Assembly (NCBI GenBank): GCA_017590115.1
Contig: JAGGNK010013670.1
Coordinates: 2,601,343-2,665,342, forward strand
DNA length: 64,000 nucleotides
Direction of reading: 5' to 3'
Origin: Montifringilla adamsi
Taxonomy: Eukaryota > Chordata > Aves > Passeriformes > Passeridae
Positions 14,053-24,036 of this stretch are shown piece after piece (positions within the stretch are counted from its first letter, which is position 1; each line of letters starts with the position of its first letter). The notes below the pieces were generated by a model, which had not been told where the DNA came from, made no database searches, and saw only the letters and a list, made by a program, of their open reading frames with translations. The position numbers were made by a program, and so were the translations under genes.

Positions 14053-14297
14053 AAACTACTGAAGAAAACACTATCTACTACAATGTCATGACCTATGATG
14101 GTGGATAAACCATTCATATTTACCAACCAGGACCACACAGATGCTCAGTTGTTGAAGTCTGGCTCAGGGGTTGCTTGCTAAGCTGCTCTAACATCTTCAC
14201 TCAGGATCTTAGGAATAAATGCTAAGAGGTCCCCCTGAACAAAGATCACAAAGCTGATGTTTCTAATTATTTTGGATGGTTTTTGATTATCAAGCCT
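14053..14297. repeat. Unidentified 245-base repeat, copy 1
   Basis: This stretch is about 95% identical to 17316-17559 in the same orientation; I count 11 substitutions and one 1-base indel by eye. Similarity starts at aaactactgaag and stops at atcaagcct (one further base, c, also matches). The flanks are unrelated to those of copy 2. No flanking direct repeat is seen around this copy. Part of it lies in a 68-codon minus-strand open frame, but the frame is not preserved in copy 2, so it is not under coding constraint now. The family is unknown to me: it lacks the TG...CA ends of an LTR and has no terminal inverted repeats. Confidence 0.8.
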
Positions 14298-14699
14298 CAG
14301 TAGGAGCTGCAGTGCACTATAATGCTCCAAAGAAAAGGTACCATGTATATTTTTAATGCTTCTACTCATGCTCTTTGACAGCATGTGCTACATCCCATCA
14401 CTGTACCATGACCATCTCCTGACAGTTATTTGCCTCTGTGGTATTCAATATGTGACTTGGATACAACACACTGAGGCTTGCAGAGGCAAACGGAAGAGCA
14501 ACAAACAATTTACAGAACCATTTCTCTGTCCTTATACTGGAGTAGATTGTATGTGTGGGAATCCTTAAAATCAGAGGGTTTGGGAAAGCTGCAAAAGGCA
14601 GGCCTCAGAAACAGCAGAACTGTGATTAGAGCAAAGAGTAGCCATAAGATTTGTCAGCATAAAAGTTATATGACATGTAGAATGGAAGGACAAATAGAA
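14298..14699. other. Unique non-coding DNA between repeats
   Basis: About 400 bases with no recognised gene or repeat. Short overlapping open frames have no recognisable product. Confidence 0.5.
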
Positions 14700-15110
14700 C
14701 AATGGTCTGTGTATTAACACTTGTCTAGAATAACTCCCTAAGCTACAGAAAATTCTATCTAGTGAGATGTTAGGAAGTTCTAAGCTTAATAATGAAGCTC
14801 TGTGAATTGTGTTTTAAGGCTTACAAACAGGTATTGTATTCCAAATAAGTAAGCATTGTTTTAACCAAAGGTTTGTGTGCTTATGGTGATTGGATAGAAC
14901 CACTGTCAATATGCTTTTGCCTTGTGTGATTGGTCAAAAAACTTTTAAAGAGAGTTGTAAAATTGAATTCTTTGTCTGCTGCAGAGGACGTGAGCTGCTG
15001 GCATCTTCCCATTATCATAACCGTGGAATGAGAGTGATGCTGGAAAATACAACAGCTCGAGACATGTTCCCCAGCAGTCTCATCCCATTTGTGATTTGTA
15101 CATAGAGCCC
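14700..15110 (+). mobile_element. Possible LTR of an endogenous retrovirus
   Basis: The stretch from about 14709 (tgtattaacacttgtctag) onward resembles the U3 of a bird LTR. It contains two inverted CCAAT motifs (gtgattggatag near 14886 and gtgattggtcaa near 14927), then a TATA-like ttttaaag near 14943 and a presumed transcribed part to about 15105. I recall similar wording in interspersed bird repeats but cannot assign a family. No target-site duplication and no clear TG/CA end pair were found, so the borders are approximate and an ordinary promoter-like sequence is not excluded. Confidence 0.35.
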
Positions 15111-15517
15111 TGGCCAGCACTGGTGTGTGTACAGCAGTGTAAGGTCCAGAGGATCCCAAACTCTCCCTAAGAACTGATGCTGCAGCGCCAGCCACCCTTC
15201 ACTGTGAGTCTCACTCCGTGGAGCAGGAAGCAGTTTTCTTTTCCCATCACTGCAAGTCCTGGCCAGGAGTCCCAAGTGACAGATGACTGCGGGCCGGCCC
15301 TGCTGCTGGATGTGGCTCGGTGGAAGGCGCTGGCACAGCCGCCAGGGCAGCGGCTCCCTGCCGCAGGAGCAGCGCGTGGAGCCCCAGCGCCATCAGCCGG
15401 GGATGCGCTGCCCGCGCTGCCCCTGCCCGCAGCCACCGCTCTGAGAGCAGCATCTGCCCTTCAGCAGCAGCACAGGCTCTACATTGTTACACACTTCATG
15501 TAATTATGTTTAGAATG

Positions 15518-15569
<52 letters not shown>
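15110..15569 (+). other. CpG-rich segment ending in a 52-A tract
   Basis: A locally GC- and CpG-rich stretch (densest about 15280-15440, with CGC, GCGG and CCGG words) turns into AT-rich sequence and ends at 15518-15569 in 52 uninterrupted A residues. Open frames on both strands through the GC-rich part are compositional. The arrangement of promoter-like sequence, GC-rich body and poly(A) could be a retroposed transcript end. However, no AATAAA is seen just before the tract, and no direct repeats mark an insertion. An expanded simple A tract beside an LTR leader is equally possible. Confidence 0.4.
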
Positions 15570-15571
<2 letters not shown>

Positions 15572-17315
15572 AATTTTCTCAGAATTATTTTTACCTTTTT
15601 ACCACTATTTCCCCCCATCTTTCTAGTATCAGTTCCATTAATTCTGCCTTTTCCCTAAATCTCACAGAGAGGGATTTTCAAAAGCACTAGATCTTCAAGT
15701 GAGTTCTGGAAAAATCTCTCATCCAGAAAGATACAAATAATCCCTAACCTGCTTTGCTATTACAGTGAGAAAGATAAGCATAAATCCAGCTATAACTCAA
15801 ATTCAGTCTTTTTACAAGCTAAAAAGTCTATTGAAAAGGAAGATTGATGGCAGCTTTACTGCACATTACCGGTATATTAACTTAAGATATTTCTTAACTG
15901 TTAACTTAGAGAGATATTCCTGCTGGTGAAGGTTTATCTCTGCTTCCCTTGCAGTCAAGTAGGATGTGATGTCTCCATCTACTTCCTCATTCTCTGAGGC
16001 ACCCTATAAACCTGCCAGTGGAGAACAGCAGAACAGAGGTCTCCCCAAAAAGAGCACTGAAAACAGACATTGCTAGCTAGAAGCTGGGAAATCAAATTAT
16101 AAAGCCCCTGCAATCCTGTTGCCCTGAATGGCATGGAACAGCTTTCTACTTACAACTCCTGCAGCTTGATCTGCCAGTCCTGCTCCTCAGCTCTCCCTTT
16201 CCCATTCCCCATTCAAGCACACACTGTGGGCATCTGTATCATGAGACAGACACAGCTAGGGAAATTTCTCTTCATGCACTACCACAACACAGAGGAACTA
16301 CTACAGTCCACTCTCCCAGCCTCAGCTTTAGCACACCATGCATGCACACCTTGTTCATTGTATTTCATGCTGGCATCAGAGAGCTCACCCTGGCCAGCAG
16401 CTCAGTGCAGCAGGCACAGCTCCCACAGCTACTGGATATCAGTCACTCACAATATCTGAGACTTTACAAACTCACTGGGATGCCTCCATTCTCTAAATAC
16501 AGCATAGGAACTAAACTATGTGTCTTCTGTACTCGTGACTTGTTACCCCTCACCACTCCCCCTAAGAAAACTTAAGCTGGACAACACCTGAGTTTTGCAT
16601 GCTACTGCTGCTACAGAGCTGGAGACAATGAGAGGGGACCATTTTAACACACAAGACTTTGGTTAGAAGCAGTCTGGCCTTCCAGCTGCCCAACAGGCCA
16701 TAAGCAACCAAAAGCTGCTTGCAACGCAACAAACCCAAAGCATGCAGCAGGCTTTTGATATCCGGCTGAGACAGACTTGAAGTATCAGATCATGCTAGTT
16801 CATGTCTGCTTTTAAAGGCCTGATGAGGACACAAAGCTGTTCAGACTTCCTTTGCTTGCCTTATTTCACGTGATCCCAGACTGCTGCAAAGCAAGGGCAC
16901 AGCACAGGGCAGAGAATTACATCTCTGCAGAACTCAGCCCAGGATCCAGCTTAGATCCACTGAGTGTTAATCACAGAGCACTGGAAGCGATAATCAGGGG
17001 CTGCATAGCTTGGAGTGGCTAATGAAGTTGTAATGGGGCATTTATCAAGCGATTTTTAAAGTAAACATCATTGATTTCCTTGCAAAATGTAGCACTTTAG
17101 TGACATATTTGGGAGTGGCTCAGCTACCCTGGGGAGCCAGGACATGCCACATAGAGTAAACTGGTCAGCCACTGCAGGCACTGCAGTCTGTGTCAATCCA
17201 GCTGTTGCCTCCAGCTGGATTTAAGGACCATTACAGCGAAGCAAAGCAAGGACTTGAGGCAGTCCATCTTCCATCTCAGATGAATGCTCTAACAACCAGG
17301 CATTTGAACACTTAC
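15570..17315. other. Unique non-coding DNA with one possible conserved patch
   Basis: No gene recognised. The stretch 16975-17125 is repeat-free and mixes homeodomain-like words (gctaatgaag, gtaatggggc) with a TCF-like atcaagcg. That is the texture of a conserved non-coding element, but conservation cannot be judged from one sequence. Confidence 0.5.
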
Positions 17316-17559
17316 AAACTACTGAAGAAAACCCTATCTGCTACAATGTCATGACCTATGATGGTGGATAAACCATTCATATTTACCAACCAGCATCACA
17401 CAGATTGTCAATTGTTGAAGTCTGGCTGAGGGGTTGCTTGCTAAGCTGCTCTAACATCTTCACTCAGGATCTTAGGAATAAATGCTAAGAGGTCCCCCTG
17501 AACAAAGATCACGAAGTTGATGTTTCTAATTGTTTTGGATGGTTTTGATTATCAAGCCT
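17316..17559. repeat. Unidentified 245-base repeat, copy 2, with 5-base flanking repeat
   Basis: Second copy of the sequence at 14053-14297, same orientation, starting 3.26 kb downstream. It is bounded on both sides by the pentamer cttac (17311-17315 and 17560-17564), as expected of a target-site duplication created by insertion. The body shows neither terminal inverted repeats nor TG...CA ends. A 1-base deletion relative to copy 1 shifts any reading frame. It may be an insertion templated by copy 1 or a member of an unclassified repeat family. Confidence 0.75.
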
Positions 17560-20500
17560 CTTACAGGGGTGCATCTCTCTCATGTTCAGAAGAGTCATAC
17601 TAGGAACTCTCCTTGAAAGTTTTTAAAAAGCAAATATGTTTCAAAACAATATTTTTCTCCTTTTGAGAAGCCAGCATTTTCCAACATTAAAAAAACAATC
17701 ACTGAATAGTGCACAACCAGCTACAGCTATCATCCTGAATTATAATCCTGTTCCGCTGGGCACCTTGAGGATAAGTAATTTCATTGTGTTTCTCAAACAT
17801 GTTAAAACAAACTTTTTCTACCCTTTCCTTGACTTGGCCACTCTGCTTTTTTGCAGTCTCCTTTGTCAGCAGCAGCTCAGCTCTTCCATGGCAAAGAACC
17901 AGCTGGATTTGGTGATTGTGGGAGGTAATACACACTCCCCTGCCTTGGGAGACTGGACTGTCACTGGAGACCATTTGCAGTTCCCCAGACAGAGTAAGTC
18001 TTGGTGGCTATAAGTAATCTCACTCCTTTGTCCCAAAGGAAATGGACTACAGAGCTGTTTTTTCCTTAAACAACCACATGGTTCACAGTCTTTTTTGAAC
18101 CCTTGCACAAGCAGGCCACAACAGCTAGTCTATCAGCCAGTTTTTCAGTATGAATTTCCATTATTTATTTCTAGTCTCACCTGAATTATGTCAGACTGGT
18201 CTTAACTGAATTACATCAAACAGTCACAAATGGGGCTGGTGGAAACAAATAATAACCACATGGAAATCACACCCAAAGCAGGCCCAGATCCCAGGCTAAG
18301 GTTACAAAAGGCAAATCACTGCCAACCATTATCTTAAAAACTAGGAGTCACAAAATAACAGCCAGTTAAACCCCTTGAGAGCAAACCACTGAGGAAGAAG
18401 ACCATCAAAACCAGTGACAAAACAGCTGCACGTGAGGGAATTTCAATAGTCCACCACTCTATAATACCTCCAGATTTGTTACTGCTACTCCAATCAAAGT
18501 ACACTTAGTAAGTGAGCACAGTTAGAAAAGCAAAATCAGGAGCATGCACAAAAGATGACTCTGCTGGCACTGCACAGCTCATTGTTTTAGGTCACAATTG
18601 ATGACTCCACTGATGCAAATGAAATGCAGCTGCAAGACCCAAAAGGACAAGATGGACAAAGTGCTGGGGAAAAGAAACAGAAGAATGAAATTCAGCAGTC
18701 AAGTGTTATTCATGAAAGGCTATTTTGTGAATATTTCAACATTCATTTTTGGTTATTGGAGGAAAACCAGAATGAACATCTAAGATTTAAATAAAAATTA
18801 ATGAAAAATAAAGATGTGAATAAAGCCACTCATCTGCACTAATGGCTACTAAGAGATTGTCTGTACCAAGCACTTGTACTCAGTGATAGCCACAGTCTTG
18901 ATACTTCAACAATAAATGAAGGACCACTGAAAACTTTCAGAGTTCCAATAGTTCTTCTAGACAGATTTTAGAGTCTGCAGGCATTTATCTCAACTCAGTA
19001 AAGCAAGTACAACTGTCTTTTGCTATATCAAAAACTGAAAACCTGCCAGCAATACTTATGCGTACTACAGAAAACATTCTGCATGACTTCCATCTGGTAT
19101 TCATCAATCTAAGTGGATGTAAGGATGGCGTATGTTACTGTTCTCCCACAGCCTAGAGAAAGTAATCATCTTGCCCTCCTTGATGCAAACAGCACCTATT
19201 TTTACATGAAACAGATATTTTTATTTAGTAGTTTTTAAAAATCTATACACACTTGTATTTAGGAGAAGGTCTTCTGGGCATTTCTACTGGAACTACCAGA
19301 CTGGATGGAATTCTGTCTAGTTTTTCCAAAGGAGAATACCATCTACAAAGGCAGAGAAAGAATCACACTACAAAGCACCAGGTGGTTGTAACACTGAAAG
19401 ATGTGAGCCTGTTCTTCTGCCCATAGAGTAGAAATCCTCTGAACAAAAACTAAAACTCAAACACACTTTGTCTTCCATCATTACTAATGTTAAATTTGCT
19501 GCAAGTCTTAAAAGCCTCATGGACAAGCTAAATTTTTCCAAGATTAAGGCAATAAAATCTCAGGGAGATTCTAATTTCTCTACATTAACCAATATTTTCT
19601 ATCTCACTGATAGTGTAGATCTTTTGGCCAGCTTTGTTACAGAGGAAAGTATTGTGTCCATGTGATGTGAACTACAGAAATGTATTTGCCAAAACATGGA
19701 CTGAAGGTTTAAGGAATTAACACAGCTGGATTTCTAAACACAAAGCAAATGGATGAGCTAGCTGAAGGCCTTTAAAAAAATCCCACAAGGGATCAAACTG
19801 ACTGATAAACCTCTGCTACAGACAGCATGAAGTAAAGCCCAGTGAGCTCAGGGTAAGGCTCTTTCACATAAATGGACACAGATCAGGTTCCAGCTCAGAG
19901 TATGAACACAGAGTGTGCTCAAGTTTCAGCAAGCACATGTGTAGCAGAGCTTGCTCTGCCAAGGAGGCACAAGCTTGGGGATTGGAGTTTTTTTTCCCTC
20001 ATTTCTTGTTTATTTTGAAGCTATTGATATTAAATAAATTAAAGGAGAAACCCTAGACAAGGTTAGGGGGATTGACAAAGGAATTCACCAACTATTAAAA
20101 ACCAAAACTAGGAAAAAATTTCTCAGTATTTTAGATTCTACTGAATAAAGTATTTTTTCCCCCTCTCATGACTATTTTCTTTGAATCTGATGTCCCAGTC
20201 CTGCTCTTTGCATTCCATGGTATTAAATCCTTGAAAATGAATGAGAAACACACAAACCCAAAGAGCAAGCTGGTAGCAAAATTATGCCAACTGCAGGGAA
20301 ATATAACAAAGCTTTCAACAGCATCAGCCATAAACAATCCAGTAAGGATTGTTTCTAATGCTTTGCATTTCACCAGAATAATTTTTGACCAAGTATGGAC
20401 AGAAAGTGTGGTATGGAGGAGACACCTCCTGTGTGTGGAAAACCTGATCCAGACAGACTTTTCTGACCTTTCCTGCTTTCCCAGAGGTATCAGTGTATTT

Positions 20501-21038
20501 ATCACTATAGGATATACTTCACACATTTAAACACAAGTATTTATTTTTGAGAAATATGGACTCTGCTGAGAGACTAGACTGGTAAGAGAGAAACCAATTT
20601 ATCTAAAAGAAAGAGCATAGCGCAAGGAAATGCCACACCACAGACACCTGAGCTAGCTCATCCTGTCTCCTGTTACGAGGTTTTCATTCCTCATGTCACT
20701 CCTCTAGTCCTTTTCCCCAGTCCCAGTGTGAATTCCTCTTTCCCAAATGACAGCTCATAATAACATTTTAGTTAAGGTCCTACCAAGAAAACAGACAGTA
20801 AGGGTTATCATGGCCAATCTTTATCCAAGTTCTAAATAATATAGGAGGAAAATGTTAAGCTATCAGATTCTTTTCAATGAAAAACATAGAAAGTTGTTTA
20901 ACAGAAAGTGCTCATAACAGCAGAGGAAAGTTGCAGTCACCTCACTGCCTTATCTGGGGAGAATTAGTCTGCAAATGGCAGGTAAAGGTAAAAGGTGTCC
21001 AAGGAAAGAAAAGCAGAGATTCCACCCTCCAATGCTGG
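17560..21038. other. Unique non-coding DNA
   Basis: Mostly featureless AT-rich sequence. The one splice-bounded open stretch is listed separately at 17857-17993. The open frames at 20131-20530 overlap on opposite strands over nearly their whole length and have no recognisable domain. Confidence 0.5.
17857..17993 (+). other. Candidate exon with consensus-like splice sites
   Basis: A pyrimidine-rich tract ending in ctgcttttttgcag (to 17856) precedes, and gtaagt (17994-17999) follows, a 137-base stretch. It stays open in one frame and encodes ...MAKNQLDLVIVGGNTHS... within it. Both splice signals match the vertebrate consensus well. The peptide resembles no family I recognise, and such pairs arise by chance in tens of kilobases of intron. 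If real, it could be an exon of a long non-coding RNA or an alternative exon of an unseen gene. Confidence 0.2.
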
Positions 21039-21096
21039 AAAACAAAACATAAAACAAAACAAAACAAAACAAAACAAAACAAACAAAAACAAACCC

Positions 21097-21181
<85 letters not shown>

Positions 21182-21189
21182 GTAAAAAA
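21039..21189. repeat. A-rich simple repeat (AAAAC)n and poly(A)
   Basis: An (AAAAC)n array at about 21039-21090 passes into 40 A residues (21098-21137), a ccc interruption, and 32 more A residues (21141-21172). The apparent open frames here on both strands (poly-lysine and poly-phenylalanine) are artefacts of the repeat. Confidence 0.95.
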
Positions 21190-21738
21190 TAACCAAGCCA
21201 ACCCCCACAGTGCCATATTTAAGGACAAGATAGAACCATATAGTTTCATCCCTTGCAGCATGACATAGCCTCAGCAGTGTATTCCTGCAACAGGAGCGCC
21301 ACTTTTGGTTCAATATGATTATTTCTTTCAGAAATTAAATAATTTAAACTCTTCAGTGAAGGATCCCTCTTGTCCAGAGGGATGTCACTCTAAGGGTTAA
21401 CTGTTTTGCTGATGAAATTTCATACCGAATTCATAGTTTCAATACAAGTTCCACATTCCATGAAAACACAGGCCAATTATAGCAAGGTGACAGCAGAGCC
21501 ATTTGAGGAGTAGAGCCATGGCCATATTGGTTACCAGCACCTATATTTCCCTGGGGGATTTTTGGGATTGTTTTGGTTTGTGATGGTGGTTGTTAATTCT
21601 TAAAGCAGAAAAATCTTCAACCATGAAAATCATCTTCCAAAAGCAGTTATCAAGCTGGTCCAGCTCACAGCAACACCTCTGAGGGAAGAACACAACTCCC
21701 TGCAGAGGTGGGGTTGTGCTGCTCGAGTAACCCTGCTC
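21190..21738. other. Unique flank upstream of the LTR
   Basis: Non-coding sequence carrying the pre-insertion copy of the target hexamer ctgctc at 21733-21738. The overlapping minus-strand open frames at 21541-21959 run across the LTR border, so they are not a native gene. Confidence 0.5.
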
Positions 21739-22311
21739 TGGGGGAAATGCAGGCACAGAGAGCTCCCAAGGCCTTGAGCATACAGGCTCAGAGATGGAGA
21801 TGGACACAGTGTTTGACCTAAGGCCTTGGAGAAGGCTTGAAGGTTTAGAATAAAAAAGCGAAACAGACACGAAATAAGAATAAAGATTTGTAGTCTAAGC
21901 AGAAATGTTTTAAGCAAGTAGAAATATGCCTCATGTAAACAAATAAATATGTTAAGCAAGATAGTAGAAAATTTTAAAGTCTAGCAATAGAACTTGTTGT
22001 AGAGTTAGTAAAAAGTAGAAGATACAGCAATAAGTTTCTGTAGAGTCCTATGATTGGATAAAAAGAGACGCATTGTGGCAAATTGTGTAAAAAACATAGC
22101 AATTAATGATTGGTTTATGAAGATACTAGTGAGCTTTGTGGAAGTAGCTGATTAGATAAGAAATTTATAAGAGATATTGTAACTAGAATTAAAACAGTTT
22201 CTGGTGTGATAAGTTTGGATGTATCACCTTAGGGTCTCACCCTTTCATGAGACTGATTCTGCAATAAACCATCTTTTAATCACCTCATCAGTCTGTTCTG
22301 TATCCCGAGCA
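21739..22311 (+). mobile_element. Solo LTR of an endogenous retrovirus (copy A)
   Basis: A complete 573-base LTR. It begins TG (tgggggaaatgc), ends CA (tcccgagca), and is flanked by a perfect 6-base direct repeat, ctgctc, at 21733-21738 and 22312-22317. Inside are an inverted CCAAT (atgattgg near 22050), a TATA-like tttataag near 22165, and the polyadenylation signal aataaa at 22263-22268, about 43 bases before the end. No gag, pol or env sequence flanks it, so it is a solo LTR left by LTR-LTR recombination. A 6-base duplication fits class II (ERVK, beta/alpha-like) elements. The same family recurs at 60732-61322. Confidence 0.88.
22263..22268 (+). promoter_or_regulatory. Polyadenylation signal AATAAA in LTR A
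   Basis: An intact aataaa hexamer placed as expected for the R/U5 part of the LTR. The homologous position in LTR B reads agtaaa. Confidence 0.7.
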
Positions 22312-22317
22312 CTGCTC

Positions 22318-23925
22318 AAACCCAGTGATGCAGATCTTGGTTTACCACCTCTCTCAGGTCCCCAAAAATGACTTCTTCTCAAAGACTACATGACTCATTC
22401 TCAAAGACTTACATGCATATGAAGCTGAGAGAAAGGGTCAAAAGGTAACTTTTGTAGAAAGGTGGGACTCTTTCATATGTAGACATCTTTCATAACCAAC
22501 AACTTCTCTCATAACTCTGAGAGGAAATCTATACTGAAGATGTTTATTTTTACTATATCAGTGCTTTGGAACAGGGAAAAAAAAGTGCTATCAATTTCAG
22601 TTACAACTGCCCATTCTTCTGTTTACAGCAGGATAGATTTCAGTAAAATTATTAGAAACAGGAGCAATGTTTTATAGCAGTGTCATATTAATGTTTCACA
22701 GACTAATCATGTCTTATCAAGCCATGAGCATCAAAAAGCCAAAAATATAAAAATGGAAGATATGCCCTCAAACTGCATATTTAGCAATCTCTTTAAATGT
22801 ACTTTATTTTTACATCAGAGTGCTGTGCAAGTTCAGTTGTGTATTCTCTAGAACCAATTAAGCCATAATAACTTGACATCTTGCCATGATTCTCTTCTGT
22901 TTTGCCACCTACATTTTACATCAAGCAAATAATGTAAAAGCAAATAAAAATCTGTGAAGGTCCTTTTAACCTTGACAGTCTGTTGTATTGTAAAAGTCAG
23001 AGTAGATCAAAAATTTCTCTTCTTTTTCCAGTCTTGCCTCTCATTCAAACACACGGGTTTAAACATTTACATGTCTATTCATAATTTATTGGAGCATTTG
23101 CCACTCATGACACAAATACAGCTCTAGCCTGCAGGAAAAACAATGACAAATAGTTGAAAGACAACATTTCAATTAGTCACTGGGAAATACATCCATGCTC
23201 ATTGCTTGGTTCTCAGGTGCCAGTAAGCTCCAATAGGGAAGTCTGACATCAAATATGTCACCCAGAAAAATATACTGCTTTCAATTAGCAATAGCAGTTA
23301 GATCAGAGACTGATTCTCTCTCCCAGTACATACCAGGTAGATTTATCTTTAAAGAAGTCCCCAAAAATATGAACCCCCTTAAGAAGGTTGGTGAGGAAAG
23401 CCATGCTCAGAGTTCTGTTCCTGCCATTAGGACGTGCTTATTCTGCTTCAGAAGACATGTGCCAGACTGTATTTTTTGTTTCAAATTTCAGTGTTCAGCA
23501 TAGAGAAAAATAGCAGAGCCAGGAGATGAACAGGAAAGTTGTTGTGTAAGATGAGAATTCCACTCTGGCCACCTTTGCTACCCAAGAGAACCCCTGCAAT
23601 GAGAAAACACTGTAATGAGAAGACCCCTGTAATAAGAAGACCCTGTTTCCCTCAGCTACTTCCCTGTCACAACAGGGGAGCCTAGCCAAATGCCATTTGC
23701 TTGGGTGCCATCTTTGGCATCCCAGTCACAGACTGTTGATCCTTAAATTAACAGACTTGAAACACAAGCATCTCCTCAATCAGGAAGCATTGCAAGTCTC
23801 CAGATTGGGTTTACTGAATAAGCCTTTTGCTCCAGGATTGTATTCATCTCCATGATCCTCCTTTCAAGACATTGCGCACCTGCAGCCCAAATCCAGACTT
23901 TGGAGATAAATGGAGAGGATCTACC
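22318..23925. other. Unique non-coding DNA
   Basis: Nothing recognisable beyond a short doublet at about 22374-22415, in which ttctcaaagact and acatg recur. Open frames are short and without domain similarity. Confidence 0.55.
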
Positions 23926-24036
23926 TCCACCTCCACCCCTCTGTCATGGGTAGGGACACCTCCCACTAGAACAGGTTTCTCCAAGCCCTGTCCAGCCCGG
24001 CCTTGAGCACTTTCAAGTAACATTTCAAGGGGCATT
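23926..24036 (-). mobile_element. Short CR1 LINE 3' scrap
   Basis: On the plus strand, tcatgggtagggacacctcc, cactagaacaggttt, ccaagccctgtccagcc and cggccttgagcac follow the reverse complement of the CR1 3' UTR in order. Only about 110 bases are recognisable. The upstream gat-rich sequence may be a further decayed part of the same insertion. Confidence 0.78.

Noticed and set aside
20131..20530. Overlapping 120- and 131-codon open frames on opposite strands
   Set aside because: Mutual overlap, no domain and no codon bias; chance.
20877..21313. Poly-lysine and poly-phenylalanine open frames
   Set aside because: They are translations of the A-rich simple repeat on either strand.
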